23,835 nt of DNA, taken from Candidatus Shapirobacteria bacterium (GTDB lineage Bacteria > Patescibacteria > Microgenomatia > UBA12405). A program made the position numbers and the translations under genes. The first letter of the stretch is position 1, and the number at the start of each line of letters is the position of its first letter. The stretch spans positions 1-23,835 of the forward strand of contig JAQTUF010000012.1 in NCBI GenBank assembly GCA_028710865.1, written 5' to 3'. The notes below the pieces were generated by a model that saw only the letters and a list, made by a program, of their open reading frames with translations, was not told where the DNA came from and did not search any database. This document shows positions 16,760 through 23,835 of this stretch, one piece after another.

Positions 16760-17748
16760 ATATCCTTATTCCAACCTACAATGGTTCTTCTTGTATTAGA
16801 GATACTATCAAAAGTATTCTCTCCCAAGATTTCAAAAATTTTCGTATTATCGTCTCCGACGATGCTTCAAAAGATAATACTATTTCTGTTATCCAAAAAA
16901 TAAAAGACAAAAGAATTTTTATTCACAAAAATAAAATCAATCAAGGTTATTCAAAAAATCTTGAAACTGCTCGAAAATTAGCCACTGCCCCAATAATTTA
17001 CCTAATGGGTCAAGATGATATTATGGCCGAACACACTCTTAGTAATACCATCCAAGCTTTTAAATTAAATCCTGATATTGGAGCTGTTACTCGACCTTAT
17101 TATTGGTTTGATAAAAAAATCACAACCGCTGTTCGGGCCAAAAAACAACTAAACCCTAAAAAAGACACTATTGTAAAGATAACTAATAATCCAGAAGAAG
17201 TAATTAGAGTTTTTGAAACTCTCGATCAACTTTCCGGTTTAGCCTATCGTCGTAAATTTATGAAACTCCCATTTCACCCAGATATTTTCCCTTGCCACAT
17301 TTATCCTTTTGCTGATATTTTCAAAAATCATCCAGTCGTTTTTTTAAAAGACTATAACATCGCTGTCCGCATCGCTAGTAGCCAAACCAGAAGCCTTTCC
17401 TCTATTTACAATAAATCTCCAATGTTAAGTTGGATCGAAATGGTTAAATCAGTTTATTCAGAAAAAAAATATCAAAAAATTCAAAAATATTTAATTAAAG
17501 ACTTTATTACCAAAAATTATGTTGGTTTAGTTCAGCTAAGAAACTATGCCAAATACCAATATTTTCTTAGAGAAATCTGGTATTTAATCAAATTCAACCC
17601 AAATAATTTATTAAGTCTTGGTTTTTGGTTTTTCTCCCTTGGTTGCATTATCACTCCGGCTTCACTATTAATCCCTATGGTTGATTGGTACAAAAATAAA
17701 ATTTATTCCCAATCAATTAAAAATATAAAAATTAACTACAAACTTTAA
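16747..17748 (+). CDS. GT2 glycosyltransferase
   Basis: A 333-residue family 2 enzyme. IDILIPTYNGSSCIRDTI (4-21), IIVSDDASKDNT (34-45), NQGYSKNLETARKLA (65-79) and YLMGQDDIMAEHTL (85-98) give a clear GT-A nucleotide-sugar domain with a QDD metal motif. After about residue 110 the protein diverges from common subfamilies. One or two hydrophobic segments near 285-312 (LGFWFFSLGCIITPASLLIP) could anchor it in the membrane. It likely adds one residue to the glycan on the cytoplasmic side. Its stop overlaps the carbamoyltransferase start by a single base (TAATG), suggesting coupled translation of these two steps. Donor and acceptor are unknown. Confidence 0.82.
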   Translation: MATIDILIPTYNGSSCIRDTIKSILSQDFKNFRIIVSDDASKDNTISVIQKIKDKRIFIHKNKINQGYSKNLETARKLATAPIIYLMGQDDIMAEHTLSNTIQAFKLNPDIGAVTRPYYWFDKKITTAVRAKKQLNPKKDTIVKITNNPEEVIRVFETLDQLSGLAYRRKFMKLPFHPDIFPCHIYPFADIFKNHPVVFLKDYNIAVRIASSQTRSLSSIYNKSPMLSWIEMVKSVYSEKKYQKIQKYLIKDFITKNYVGLVQLRNYAKYQYFLREIWYLIKFNPNNLLSLGFWFFSLGCIITPASLLIPMVDWYKNKIYSQSIKNIKINYKL

Positions 17749-19421
17749 TGAAAATATTGGGACTTACTGCACCTATGTCATGGAATTCAGCCGCTGCTCT
17801 AGTCGTTGATGGCAAATTAATTGCCGCTGTAGAAGAAGAAAGATTTAATGGTCTTAAACACTCTCCCAGAATTCTTCCCCTAAAATCAATCCAATATTGC
17901 CTAAAACAAGCCAAAATCAATCCTCAAGATATTGATGCTATTGGTTTTGGTTATCGTCATCCAATTGATTACTATCTCCGATCTTTTGCTGAAAATTTAA
18001 AAGTAGCCAATCTTAAAAGAGGTATTCGAGAATTAGGCGCCTTTAGTGAATATTATGTCGGTCTTATCAGACTTTTTGACTGGTTAAAGGCTAATAATTT
18101 CAAAACAGAAGGTAAAGATAAAATGAAAATTTTCTTTTTTCCTCACCATCTTACCCATGCTGCTAGCGCTCACTATTGTTCCGGTTTTAATCAATCAAAT
18201 ATTATTACCATAGATGGTCAAGGAGAAGAGGATTCTGGATCAATTTTTTTTGGTAATCAACAAAAACTTAAAAAAATCAAAAGTATCAGCAGTAACCAAA
18301 GCCTCGGTTGGGTATATGCCACTTCCACTGATATTCTTGGATTCAAAGCTCACAGCCATGAAGGTAGAACTATGGGATTAGCTGGTTGGGGAAAGCAAAA
18401 ATTAGCCTTTTCAAAATATTGGCAAGTAAATAAATATAACTACAAACTTCTTTCTCATTGGGAAGAAAATCTTCGTCATGATTTTGGTCCAAAAAGGGAA
18501 AGAAATGAAAAACTTACTGATAAACATAAAAACTTAGCTCTAATGACTCAAAGATTTACTGAAAAAGCTGGTATTTCTTTAGCACGATTAGCCTATTCAA
18601 AAAATCAATGCTCTAATTTTTCACTCGCCGGAGGAGTTGCCCTAAATTGTGATATGAACGCTAAAATATGGCAACAACCATTTGTTAAAGATATTTTTAT
18701 TCAACCAGCTTCTTCAGATGCTGGTACCGCCATTGGAGCTGCTATGGAAATAAGCAATCAATTTGGAGAACCAACTAATTTTAAAATGACTCATGCTTAT
18801 TGGGGTCCAGAATTTTCTGATAATGAAATTGAAACAGTCCTTAAAGAAGCAAAAATAACTTATACAAAAACTAAAAATATTGCCCAAGAAACAGCTAAAT
18901 TACTTTCCAAAGGCAAAATAGTTGCCTGGTTTCAAGGAAGAATGGAAATTGGGCCCAGGGCTCTTGGAAACCGCAGTATTCTAGGTCACCCAAACCTAAA
19001 AGGAATGAAAGATAAAATAAATCGCGAAGTTAAACATCGTGAAGATTGGCGACCATTTGCTCCTAGTCTTTTAGATGAATATGCCGCTAACTATTTTGAA
19101 AACTACCACACTAGCCCTTTCATGATTCTAACTTTTGACACCAATAAAAAAGGTCAAAAAGAATTAAGTCAAACAATTCATGTAGACAATACTGCCCGTA
19201 TCCAAAGCGTTATCAAAGAAGACAATCCTTTATATCACTCTATGATTAGTGAATTTGCCAAAATCACTGGTATTCCAGCAGTTTTAAACACTTCATTTAA
19301 TGATTCTGAACAACCTCTTGTCTGTACTCCAAAAGAAGCTATTAAAACCTTCTTTGGTACTGGACTAGATTATCTTGCTATTGGTAGTTTTCTAATTGGC
19401 AAACCCAAAAAACAATTATGA
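17748..19421 (+). CDS. O-carbamoyltransferase, NodU/CmcH/TobZ family
   Basis: A full-length 557-residue member of the carbamoyltransferase family that transfers a carbamoyl group from carbamoyl phosphate, through a carbamoyl-adenylate, to a hydroxyl of a sugar or natural product. N-terminal Kae1-like domain motifs are VEEERFNGLKHS (28-39), FFPHHLTHAASAHY (130-143, metal-ligand histidines), ITIDGQGEEDSG (153-164), THEGRT-like SHEGRTMGLAGWG (203-215) and LAGGVALNCDMN (293-304). The C-terminal YrdC-like domain has GRMEIGPRALGNRSILGHP (397-415) and REDWRPFAPSLL (431-442). All the expected motifs seem intact. It sits between a GT2 and a radical SAM gene, so the acceptor is probably a sugar of the same glycan, as NodU carbamoylates Nod factors and TobZ an aminoglycoside. 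The exact acceptor is not known. Confidence 0.93.
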   Translation: MKILGLTAPMSWNSAAALVVDGKLIAAVEEERFNGLKHSPRILPLKSIQYCLKQAKINPQDIDAIGFGYRHPIDYYLRSFAENLKVANLKRGIRELGAFSEYYVGLIRLFDWLKANNFKTEGKDKMKIFFFPHHLTHAASAHYCSGFNQSNIITIDGQGEEDSGSIFFGNQQKLKKIKSISSNQSLGWVYATSTDILGFKAHSHEGRTMGLAGWGKQKLAFSKYWQVNKYNYKLLSHWEENLRHDFGPKRERNEKLTDKHKNLALMTQRFTEKAGISLARLAYSKNQCSNFSLAGGVALNCDMNAKIWQQPFVKDIFIQPASSDAGTAIGAAMEISNQFGEPTNFKMTHAYWGPEFSDNEIETVLKEAKITYTKTKNIAQETAKLLSKGKIVAWFQGRMEIGPRALGNRSILGHPNLKGMKDKINREVKHREDWRPFAPSLLDEYAANYFENYHTSPFMILTFDTNKKGQKELSQTIHVDNTARIQSVIKEDNPLYHSMISEFAKITGIPAVLNTSFNDSEQPLVCTPKEAIKTFFGTGLDYLAIGSFLIGKPKKQL

Positions 19422-20938
19422 AAATAGTTTTTGTCGGTATTGGTGTTGAAAGCCTAGCTATTGAATTTTTGTCTAGTTTTCTCAAAAAAAAAGGTCATCA
19501 AGTCGAACTTGTTTTTGATCCAACCAGCTTTGCCACCGAAGCCGTTCAATCCCCTAAAATTGCCAAAGTCTTTGATATTCAAAAAGAAATCGTTCAACAA
19601 ATAATTAATAAAAAACCCGACTTTATCGGCTTTTCAATCTTCACCATCAACTACCAAAGATGTCTCAAATTAGCCAAAATTCTAAAAAAGAAATTACCAA
19701 ATACACCAATAATTTTTGGAGGGATTCACCCCACCTCAGTCCCCCAATTAGTCATAAAAGAAAAAAATGTTGACATGATTTGCATTGGAGAAGGTGAACA
19801 TGCTCTCAATGAACTTCTTAAGAATTCTACCAGAACCGATATTAAAAATATTTGGTTTAAAAAAGACAAAAAAATCATCAAAAACCCTTGCCGACCTCTA
19901 ATAAAAAATCTAAACCGGCTACCTTTCCCCGACAAAGATCTTTATTACCAAGTTTATCCCGGGTTTTTCAACGATTATTACACCATTTCTAGCCGTGGTT
20001 GTCCTTTTAATTGCACCTATTGCGGCAATAACGTTATTAATAAAATTTACACTGGACTAGGCCCAAGAATTCGTCGTCGCAGTCCAAAAAACATAGTTGA
20101 TGAATTAGCTGCTGCTAAAAAAAAGTATCATCTTAAAAGAATTACTTTTGTTGATGATGTTTTCGTTCAAGACCTTAAGTGGCTCAAAGAATTTACTAAA
20201 GAATATAAAAAAAGAGTCAATCTCCCTTATGCCATGCTCACTCACCCAATGTTTTTAACTCCAGACATTGCCAAACTTTTAGTCAAATCTGGCTGTTATT
20301 TTCTTCTTTTCGGTATTCAAAGTGCCTCGGAAAAAATCAGAAGAAAAATTCTAAATCGATTTGAGACTAACCAGCAAATTTACCAAGCTGCTCAAAATTG
20401 TCATAAAGCTGGTCTTAAATTTTCTATTGATCATATTTTTAATATCCCTACTGAAGGAATTAAAGAATATCAAGAAGCCGCTGAATTTTATTACAGCCTC
20501 CACCCATCAGTTATCAATGCCTACTGGCTTCAATACTTCCCTAAAACAGAAATAGTTAATATTGCCTTAAAACACAAATATCTTAAAAAATCAGATATTA
20601 AAAAAATAGAAAACGGTTTAACTAACACCTCTCTTTCTGTCGGTATTGGTGGAAAAAATGCTTTCGATCCTAATATGACTTATCGTAACGTTCAATTTTA
20701 CTTTATGCTCATGCCTATACTACCAAACAAACTAAATCAAATAATCCTCAAAAAAAAATGGTATCTAGTCCATATAAAACCACCTCTAATATTGAATCTT
20801 CTTATAAAATTCCTAGTTATTCTTTTAAATAATCGGGCAATTGTCTATATCGAAATCGCCAAAAGTATTTTATACTTTGCCAAATATAGTTTGTCTCTAA
20901 AAATAAGATATGCTCTCAATAACAGAAATCAAACATAA
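19418..20938 (+). CDS. B12-binding-domain radical SAM protein with standard CX3CX2C motif
   Basis: A 506-residue two-domain protein. The N-terminal cobalamin-binding Rossmann domain is shown by MKIVFVGIGVESLAIEFLSSF, KPDFIGFSIFTINYQRCLKLA (66-86), IIFGGIHPTSVPQ (98-110) and VDMICIGEGEHALNELL (118-134). NLNRLPFPDKDLY precedes the radical SAM core, whose cluster motif is RGCPFNCTYCGNN with C195, C199 and C202. FVDDVF (a little before 250), YFLLFGIQSASEKIRR and the SIDHIFNIPTEG stretch follow. The C-terminal about 80 residues are hydrophobic, which suggests membrane association and possibly a lipid-linked substrate. Members of this class methylate unreactive carbons or cut and rearrange sugars and lipids; the reaction here is unknown. 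An A9 tract near codons 23-25 may be slippery. It starts in an ATGA overlap with the carbamoyltransferase. Confidence 0.87.
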   Translation: MKIVFVGIGVESLAIEFLSSFLKKKGHQVELVFDPTSFATEAVQSPKIAKVFDIQKEIVQQIINKKPDFIGFSIFTINYQRCLKLAKILKKKLPNTPIIFGGIHPTSVPQLVIKEKNVDMICIGEGEHALNELLKNSTRTDIKNIWFKKDKKIIKNPCRPLIKNLNRLPFPDKDLYYQVYPGFFNDYYTISSRGCPFNCTYCGNNVINKIYTGLGPRIRRRSPKNIVDELAAAKKKYHLKRITFVDDVFVQDLKWLKEFTKEYKKRVNLPYAMLTHPMFLTPDIAKLLVKSGCYFLLFGIQSASEKIRRKILNRFETNQQIYQAAQNCHKAGLKFSIDHIFNIPTEGIKEYQEAAEFYYSLHPSVINAYWLQYFPKTEIVNIALKHKYLKKSDIKKIENGLTNTSLSVGIGGKNAFDPNMTYRNVQFYFMLMPILPNKLNQIILKKKWYLVHIKPPLILNLLIKFLVILLNNRAIVYIEIAKSILYFAKYSLSLKIRYALNNRNQT

Positions 20939-21548
20939 ATCAAATTACTATCTTTTCCATCTCTTTTCTAAACTTCCGCTTTTTCTAAAATACTACATTT
21001 CCAAAATTCGCTTTCAACCAAAAATGGAGAAAGGAAGTACTATTTATGGATACACTGTTTTCGGCCCAAACGTTTCTATTGGAGAATATTCATACCTTCA
21101 CTCACCCACCAGACTAACTAATATAACTATCGGAAAATTCTGCTCAATCGCTCAAAACTTTGCCACCATCAGTCATCGTCATAAATATGAAAATTTTTTT
21201 AACTACAAATTTAATAATGAAACAAACTCTCCATTCTCTTTTAAATATTATAAAGAACCAGAAAAAGTAAATATTACTAAACCTATTACAATAGGTGACG
21301 ACGTTTATATTGGCTACAATGTTACTGTCCTCGGTGGAGTAAAAATTGGTAATGGTTCTATAATTGCTGCTAATTCTTTAGTTAATAAAGATGTCCCTTC
21401 ATACACAATTTATGGCGGAGTACCAGCCAAATTTATCAAAAATAAAAAAATACAAAATAAAGAAATAAAAAACTTCAACTTCAATCAAAAAAATTACCTT
21501 AAGAAACTAGAAAAGCTTCTCAAAAAACTTTATGAGAATACTAATTAA
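20910..21548 (+). CDS. left-handed beta-helix (hexapeptide repeat) O-acyltransferase, XAT-like
   Basis: A 212-residue protein with hexapeptide repeats typical of the LbH fold: GYTVFGPNVSIGEYSYL (47-63), NITIGKFCSIAQNFATIS (71-88), then a loop with candidate catalytic histidines (H89 and H91 in SHRHKYENF), and a C-terminal coil ITIGDDVYIGYNVTVLGGVKIGNGSIIAANSLV followed by the family end motif YGGVPAKFIKNK (168-179). This shape matches xenobiotic or sugar O-acetyltransferases using acetyl-CoA. In this operon it most likely acetylates a glycan hydroxyl. The ATG at 20910 overlaps the radical SAM gene by 29 nt; the next ATG is at 21024 and would remove a plausible N-terminal helix and start the repeats abruptly. 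Confidence 0.86.
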   Translation: MLSITEIKHKSNYYLFHLFSKLPLFLKYYISKIRFQPKMEKGSTIYGYTVFGPNVSIGEYSYLHSPTRLTNITIGKFCSIAQNFATISHRHKYENFFNYKFNNETNSPFSFKYYKEPEKVNITKPITIGDDVYIGYNVTVLGGVKIGNGSIIAANSLVNKDVPSYTIYGGVPAKFIKNKKIQNKEIKNFNFNQKNYLKKLEKLLKKLYENTN

Positions 21549-22686
21549 TCTAGCAACCCTTACCAATAGTGGAATTATTCCTATTTGGTTAAAAAAATTC
21601 CAAGAATTATCAAAACATAGCCATCGAATTGATATTTTCTTCAACAACCAAGCTAATCAAATAAACTTCAATGAAATTGATCTATATAAATACAACGAAT
21701 CTGCAAAAATCAAAAAACTCCCAAAAGTAGGATCAAAAATAAAATTCATTTTTTATTCTCTCAAGAAAAACATTCAAGCTATATTCACTATACCCAAATA
21801 TAAAAACAAATACGATATAGTTTACTCTCCATCGTCAGTCCTTGATTTAGTTATTATGCCCTTTTTTCTCAAAAAATATAATCAAAAAATAATTTGGACA
21901 ACCGTTTTTGACAATATCGTTCCAATCACTGACCCTGGAAACAAAATAATTCGTTTCACTTCTTGGGTATTCTTTCAAATTAGCTTAGTTTTAATTCATC
22001 AAGCAGACTTAATCTTTACTATTTCCCCAGAACTAAAAAAATATCTTATCAATCGGGGTTTAGATAAAAACAAAATTATTATAACCGGAAATGGTATAGA
22101 AATTGATCTAATTAAAAAAGCTAAAAAAAATAAAAAATATAGTTTCGATGCTCTCTTTATCGGTAGAATTAACGAAACTAAAGGAATCTTCGACATGCTT
22201 CAAGTTCTTAGTCAAGTTAAAAAAGAATATCCTACCTTCACCTTAGCCATAATGGGAGAAGGGGATAACTCAACCAAAAACAAATTCATTCAAAAAATTA
22301 AAAAAATGAATCTTCAAAAAAATGTAAAATTCCTCGGTTATATTACTTCGGGAACTAAAAAGTTCGATATTATCAAAAGTAGCCATTCTTTTTGGTTTCT
22401 TAGCACTAGTCCCAGTGAAAGTTTTGGTATTGCTCTTATGGAAGCAGTTTCTTGTGGAATTCCAGCTTTTGCTTATAAACTACCAACTTTTACCAAAATA
22501 TATAAAAATAATGAAGTATTCTTCTCACCCATCCACAAACCAAATATTGTTGCCAACAAAGTTGTTAAACTTTTTCAATCCAAAAACTTCATCAACCAAA
22601 ATGGCAAAAAATTATTAGGAAAATATTCTTGGGAAAATATCACTAAAATAGAAAATACTTCAATTAAAAAATTATTTATTTCTTAA
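21532..22686 (+). CDS. GT4 glycosyltransferase
   Basis: A 384-residue GT-B fold enzyme, the last gene of the operon. The C-terminal nucleotide-sugar domain is clear: LFIGRINETKGIFDML (208-223), LAIMGEGDN (238-246), KFLGYI (267-272) and the intact EX7E motif SESFGIALMEAVSCGIPAF, with E296 and E304. HQADLIFTISPELKKYL (156-172) and ITGNGIEIDLI (184-194) end the acceptor domain. The N-terminal half is less conserved and contains two hydrophobic stretches (about 104-114 and 141-158) that may sit on the membrane. It probably adds a sugar to a lipid-linked acceptor at the cytoplasmic face. It begins 17 nt inside the acyltransferase gene, and its final 15 nt overlap the end of the convergent gene. 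Confidence 0.86.
   Translation: MRILINLATLTNSGIIPIWLKKFQELSKHSHRIDIFFNNQANQINFNEIDLYKYNESAKIKKLPKVGSKIKFIFYSLKKNIQAIFTIPKYKNKYDIVYSPSSVLDLVIMPFFLKKYNQKIIWTTVFDNIVPITDPGNKIIRFTSWVFFQISLVLIHQADLIFTISPELKKYLINRGLDKNKIIITGNGIEIDLIKKAKKNKKYSFDALFIGRINETKGIFDMLQVLSQVKKEYPTFTLAIMGEGDNSTKNKFIQKIKKMNLQKNVKFLGYITSGTKKFDIIKSSHSFWFLSTSPSESFGIALMEAVSCGIPAFAYKLPTFTKIYKNNEVFFSPIHKPNIVANKVVKLFQSKNFINQNGKKLLGKYSWENITKIENTSIKKLFIS
22672..22686. other. 15-bp convergent gene overlap without terminator
   Basis: The plus-strand GT4 gene ends with TAA at 22684-22686. The minus-strand TPR gene ends with TAA at 22674-22672. The two coding ends therefore share 15 bp, and no hairpin with a T-tract separates them. Transcripts from both sides should run into the opposing gene and form antisense 3' ends unless termination depends on Rho or happens inside coding sequence. 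Confidence 0.8.
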
Positions 22687-23835
22687 CGCTTCATAAAGAT
22701 TCTTTGCCTGAACATAGTCTGGAGCAACTCTAAGTATTGCCTCCAAAATTTCCTTTGCCTCTTTTATTTTTCCAGCCTCAGCATCTACCACTGCCTCTAC
22801 ATAAGCTGTCTGTACATCATTAGGCCCATACTGTTTATACATAGCCAAATCAGACATAGCCAAATCTAATCTCTTTTGCATTAAATCTATTTGAATTAAA
22901 CTCAAATAAGTTTGATATAAGGCTGGATTATAATGTAAAGCTGTTCTATAACTATCCTGAGCCAAGTCTAACCTTCCCATCTTGTAAAAAATATTAGCCC
23001 GATTATGAAAAGCATCAGCATAATTTGCCTTAACTACTGTCGACTGAGTAAAACCCTTTATTGCGTTCTCATATTGACCCAACTTATCATAATCATCACC
23101 AATATTATTCCAAGCATTATGACTATTTGGTGATACCTGGCAAGTATTCACCCATAACTTATGATTAGTCTGCCAATCAATATTTCTAAAAAATATTCTT
23201 ACTGAATAAACAGCCACTAAAATTACTAATAAAATTATAGACAAAGGTTTACTTTTTTTAGAAATCTTCTCAAGAATCATCGCCAAAAACATAGCAAAAC
23301 CAGCCGATCCCAAAAATACATACCTCTCTGCCACTAACCAGCTTATTTTCACCGGTGCCATCGACGGAGCCGTCGCCAAAAATATAAAAGCTAAGGCAAA
23401 AAACATTTTTTTGTCTTTAAACCAAAACCACACCACCATCGTCAAATAAATCAACAATATTATCCAATTAACCCAAGAAGGGATAACATACATCGTATGA
23501 TACAAAGTTAAATCAACCGGAGCCCAAATTAATTGTAAATATTTTGCCATTGCTGTTGGATACTGAAAAAACGGATTATAAAAAATACTATCCGAAGCAT
23601 TTACTCCAGAGTTAACATTTTGAATTCTTAACATTAATTGCGGCCACAAAATAATTACAATAATCAAAAATAAAACCCCAAAAATAGACAAAATCTTCAA
23701 CAAACTCACCTTTTCTTTTAATCTATGATCAATCACCACCCAAGACAAAATAGCCAACAAAGGCAACGCTGCCGATCTAGTCTTTTCAGTTACAAAAGTT
23801 AATAACGCCGCTACTAAAAAATAATATAAATATTT
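22672..23835 (-). CDS. TMTC-like membrane protein with C-terminal TPR repeats, 5' end cut by window edge
   Basis: The reading frame is open from the right edge to a TAA at 22674-22672, giving 387 visible residues. The frame continues past the window, so the in-frame TTG at 23766 is not a credible start. The visible N-terminus (VAALLTFVTEKTRSAALPLLAI) and ISWLVAERYVFLGSAGFAMFLAMIL (about 164-188) resemble the membrane part of TMTC/DUF1736-type GT-C proteins, in which an AERY(V/L)(F/Y)L segment is typical. Around six helices are visible. From about residue 235 to the end are four or five TPR-like units, for example NAWNNIGDDYDKLGQYENAI and DAFHNRANIFYKMGRLDLAQ. Such proteins are thought to be O-mannosyltransferases or scaffolds on the outer face; the function here is not established. 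It converges on the operon with a 15-bp overlap. Confidence 0.82.
   Translation of the reverse strand, partial: KYLYYFLVAALLTFVTEKTRSAALPLLAILSWVVIDHRLKEKVSLLKILSIFGVLFLIIVIILWPQLMLRIQNVNSGVNASDSIFYNPFFQYPTAMAKYLQLIWAPVDLTLYHTMYVIPSWVNWIILLIYLTMVVWFWFKDKKMFFALAFIFLATAPSMAPVKISWLVAERYVFLGSAGFAMFLAMILEKISKKSKPLSIILLVILVAVYSVRIFFRNIDWQTNHKLWVNTCQVSPNSHNAWNNIGDDYDKLGQYENAIKGFTQSTVVKANYADAFHNRANIFYKMGRLDLAQDSYRTALHYNPALYQTYLSLIQIDLMQKRLDLAMSDLAMYKQYGPNDVQTAYVEAVVDAEAGKIKEAKEILEAILRVAPDYVQAKNLYEALRNK

Larger units (their letters stand above)
817..22686 (+). other. predicted single transcription unit of 17 overlapping genes
   Basis: Seventeen plus-strand genes follow one another without an intergenic base. 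Overlaps in order are 4, 4, 11, 8, 14, 4, 1, 11, 4, 41, 8, 13, 1, 4, 29 and 17 nt, using my preferred starts. Almost none of the start codons has a purine-rich Shine-Dalgarno sequence 5-10 nt upstream; GGAAAG before the gene at 13347 is the best. There is no room for terminators or for dedicated promoters between genes. Translation is therefore probably coupled by stop-start overlap. Co-transcription of all 21.9 kb is inferred from this layout; promoters inside coding sequence cannot be excluded. Confidence 0.7.

Noticed and set aside
817..22686. Alternative genetic code (TGA read as glycine, as in Gracilibacteria/SR1)
   Set aside because: TGA ends the genes finishing at 2472, 4136, 10645, 13350 and 19421, each exactly at an ATGA overlap with the next start, so TGA acts as stop.
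1..23835. CRISPR arrays, tRNA/rRNA genes, transposases, integrases or phage genes
   Set aside because: Nearly every base is in a glycosylation-type reading frame. I saw no direct-repeat array, no tRNA-like cloverleaf, and no mobile-element protein.

Overview
The window is AT-rich (about 30% GC by eye), very densely coding, and uses the standard bacterial code: TGA is a stop in several genes, which argues against the TGA-recoding Gracilibacteria/SR1 lineages. Gene density, near-absence of Shine-Dalgarno sequences, and a run of membrane glycosyltransferases with DEAALGYN...SFGDYKPG-type signatures suggest a Patescibacteria (CPR) genome, most likely of the Microgenomates group. This assignment is inferred from protein style; no marker gene is present.

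Layout: 2-778 (minus strand) is the N-terminal part of a GT87-like membrane glycosyltransferase running off the left edge. A 38-bp divergent intergenic region (779-816) carries a perfect 17-bp palindrome with back-to-back TATACT -10-like hexamers. From 817 to 22686 follow 17 plus-strand genes with no intergenic base at all: every stop overlaps the next start by 1 to about 41 nt. At the right edge (22672-23835, minus strand) lies the C-terminal part of a TMTC-like membrane/TPR protein, which overlaps the last operon gene convergently by 15 bp.

The operon falls into blocks. Block 1 (817-10645) is six large polytopic membrane proteins of about 540-555 aa: five GT39/ArnT-like GT-C glycosyltransferases and one PTPS_related (PF10131-type) membrane protein. 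Block 2 (10642-14330) is cytoplasmic-face glycosyltransferases: a WaaE/LgtF-like GT2, a GT4, a polyprenyl-phosphate hexose synthase-like GT2, and a membrane-anchored GT2. Block 3 (14290-20938) mixes tailoring enzymes and more GT2s: a B12-binding-type radical SAM protein with an unusual CX4CX2C cluster motif, two GT2s, a NodU/TobZ-type O-carbamoyltransferase and a second B12-binding-type radical SAM protein with the normal CX3CX2C motif. Block 4 (20910-22686) is a hexapeptide-repeat O-acyltransferase and a GT4.

The simplest joint reading (inference) is one pathway for a decorated surface glycan or glycolipid. Soluble GT2/GT4 enzymes build an oligosaccharide at the inner membrane face. A DPM1-like enzyme charges polyprenyl phosphate to supply lipid-linked sugar donors to the GT-C enzymes on the outer face. 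Carbamoylation, acylation and radical chemistry modify the product. No flippase, Wzy polymerase, chain-length regulator, ligase, ABC exporter or nucleotide-sugar biosynthesis gene is visible here, so they must lie elsewhere. No RNA genes, CRISPR arrays, insertion sequences or phage genes were seen.
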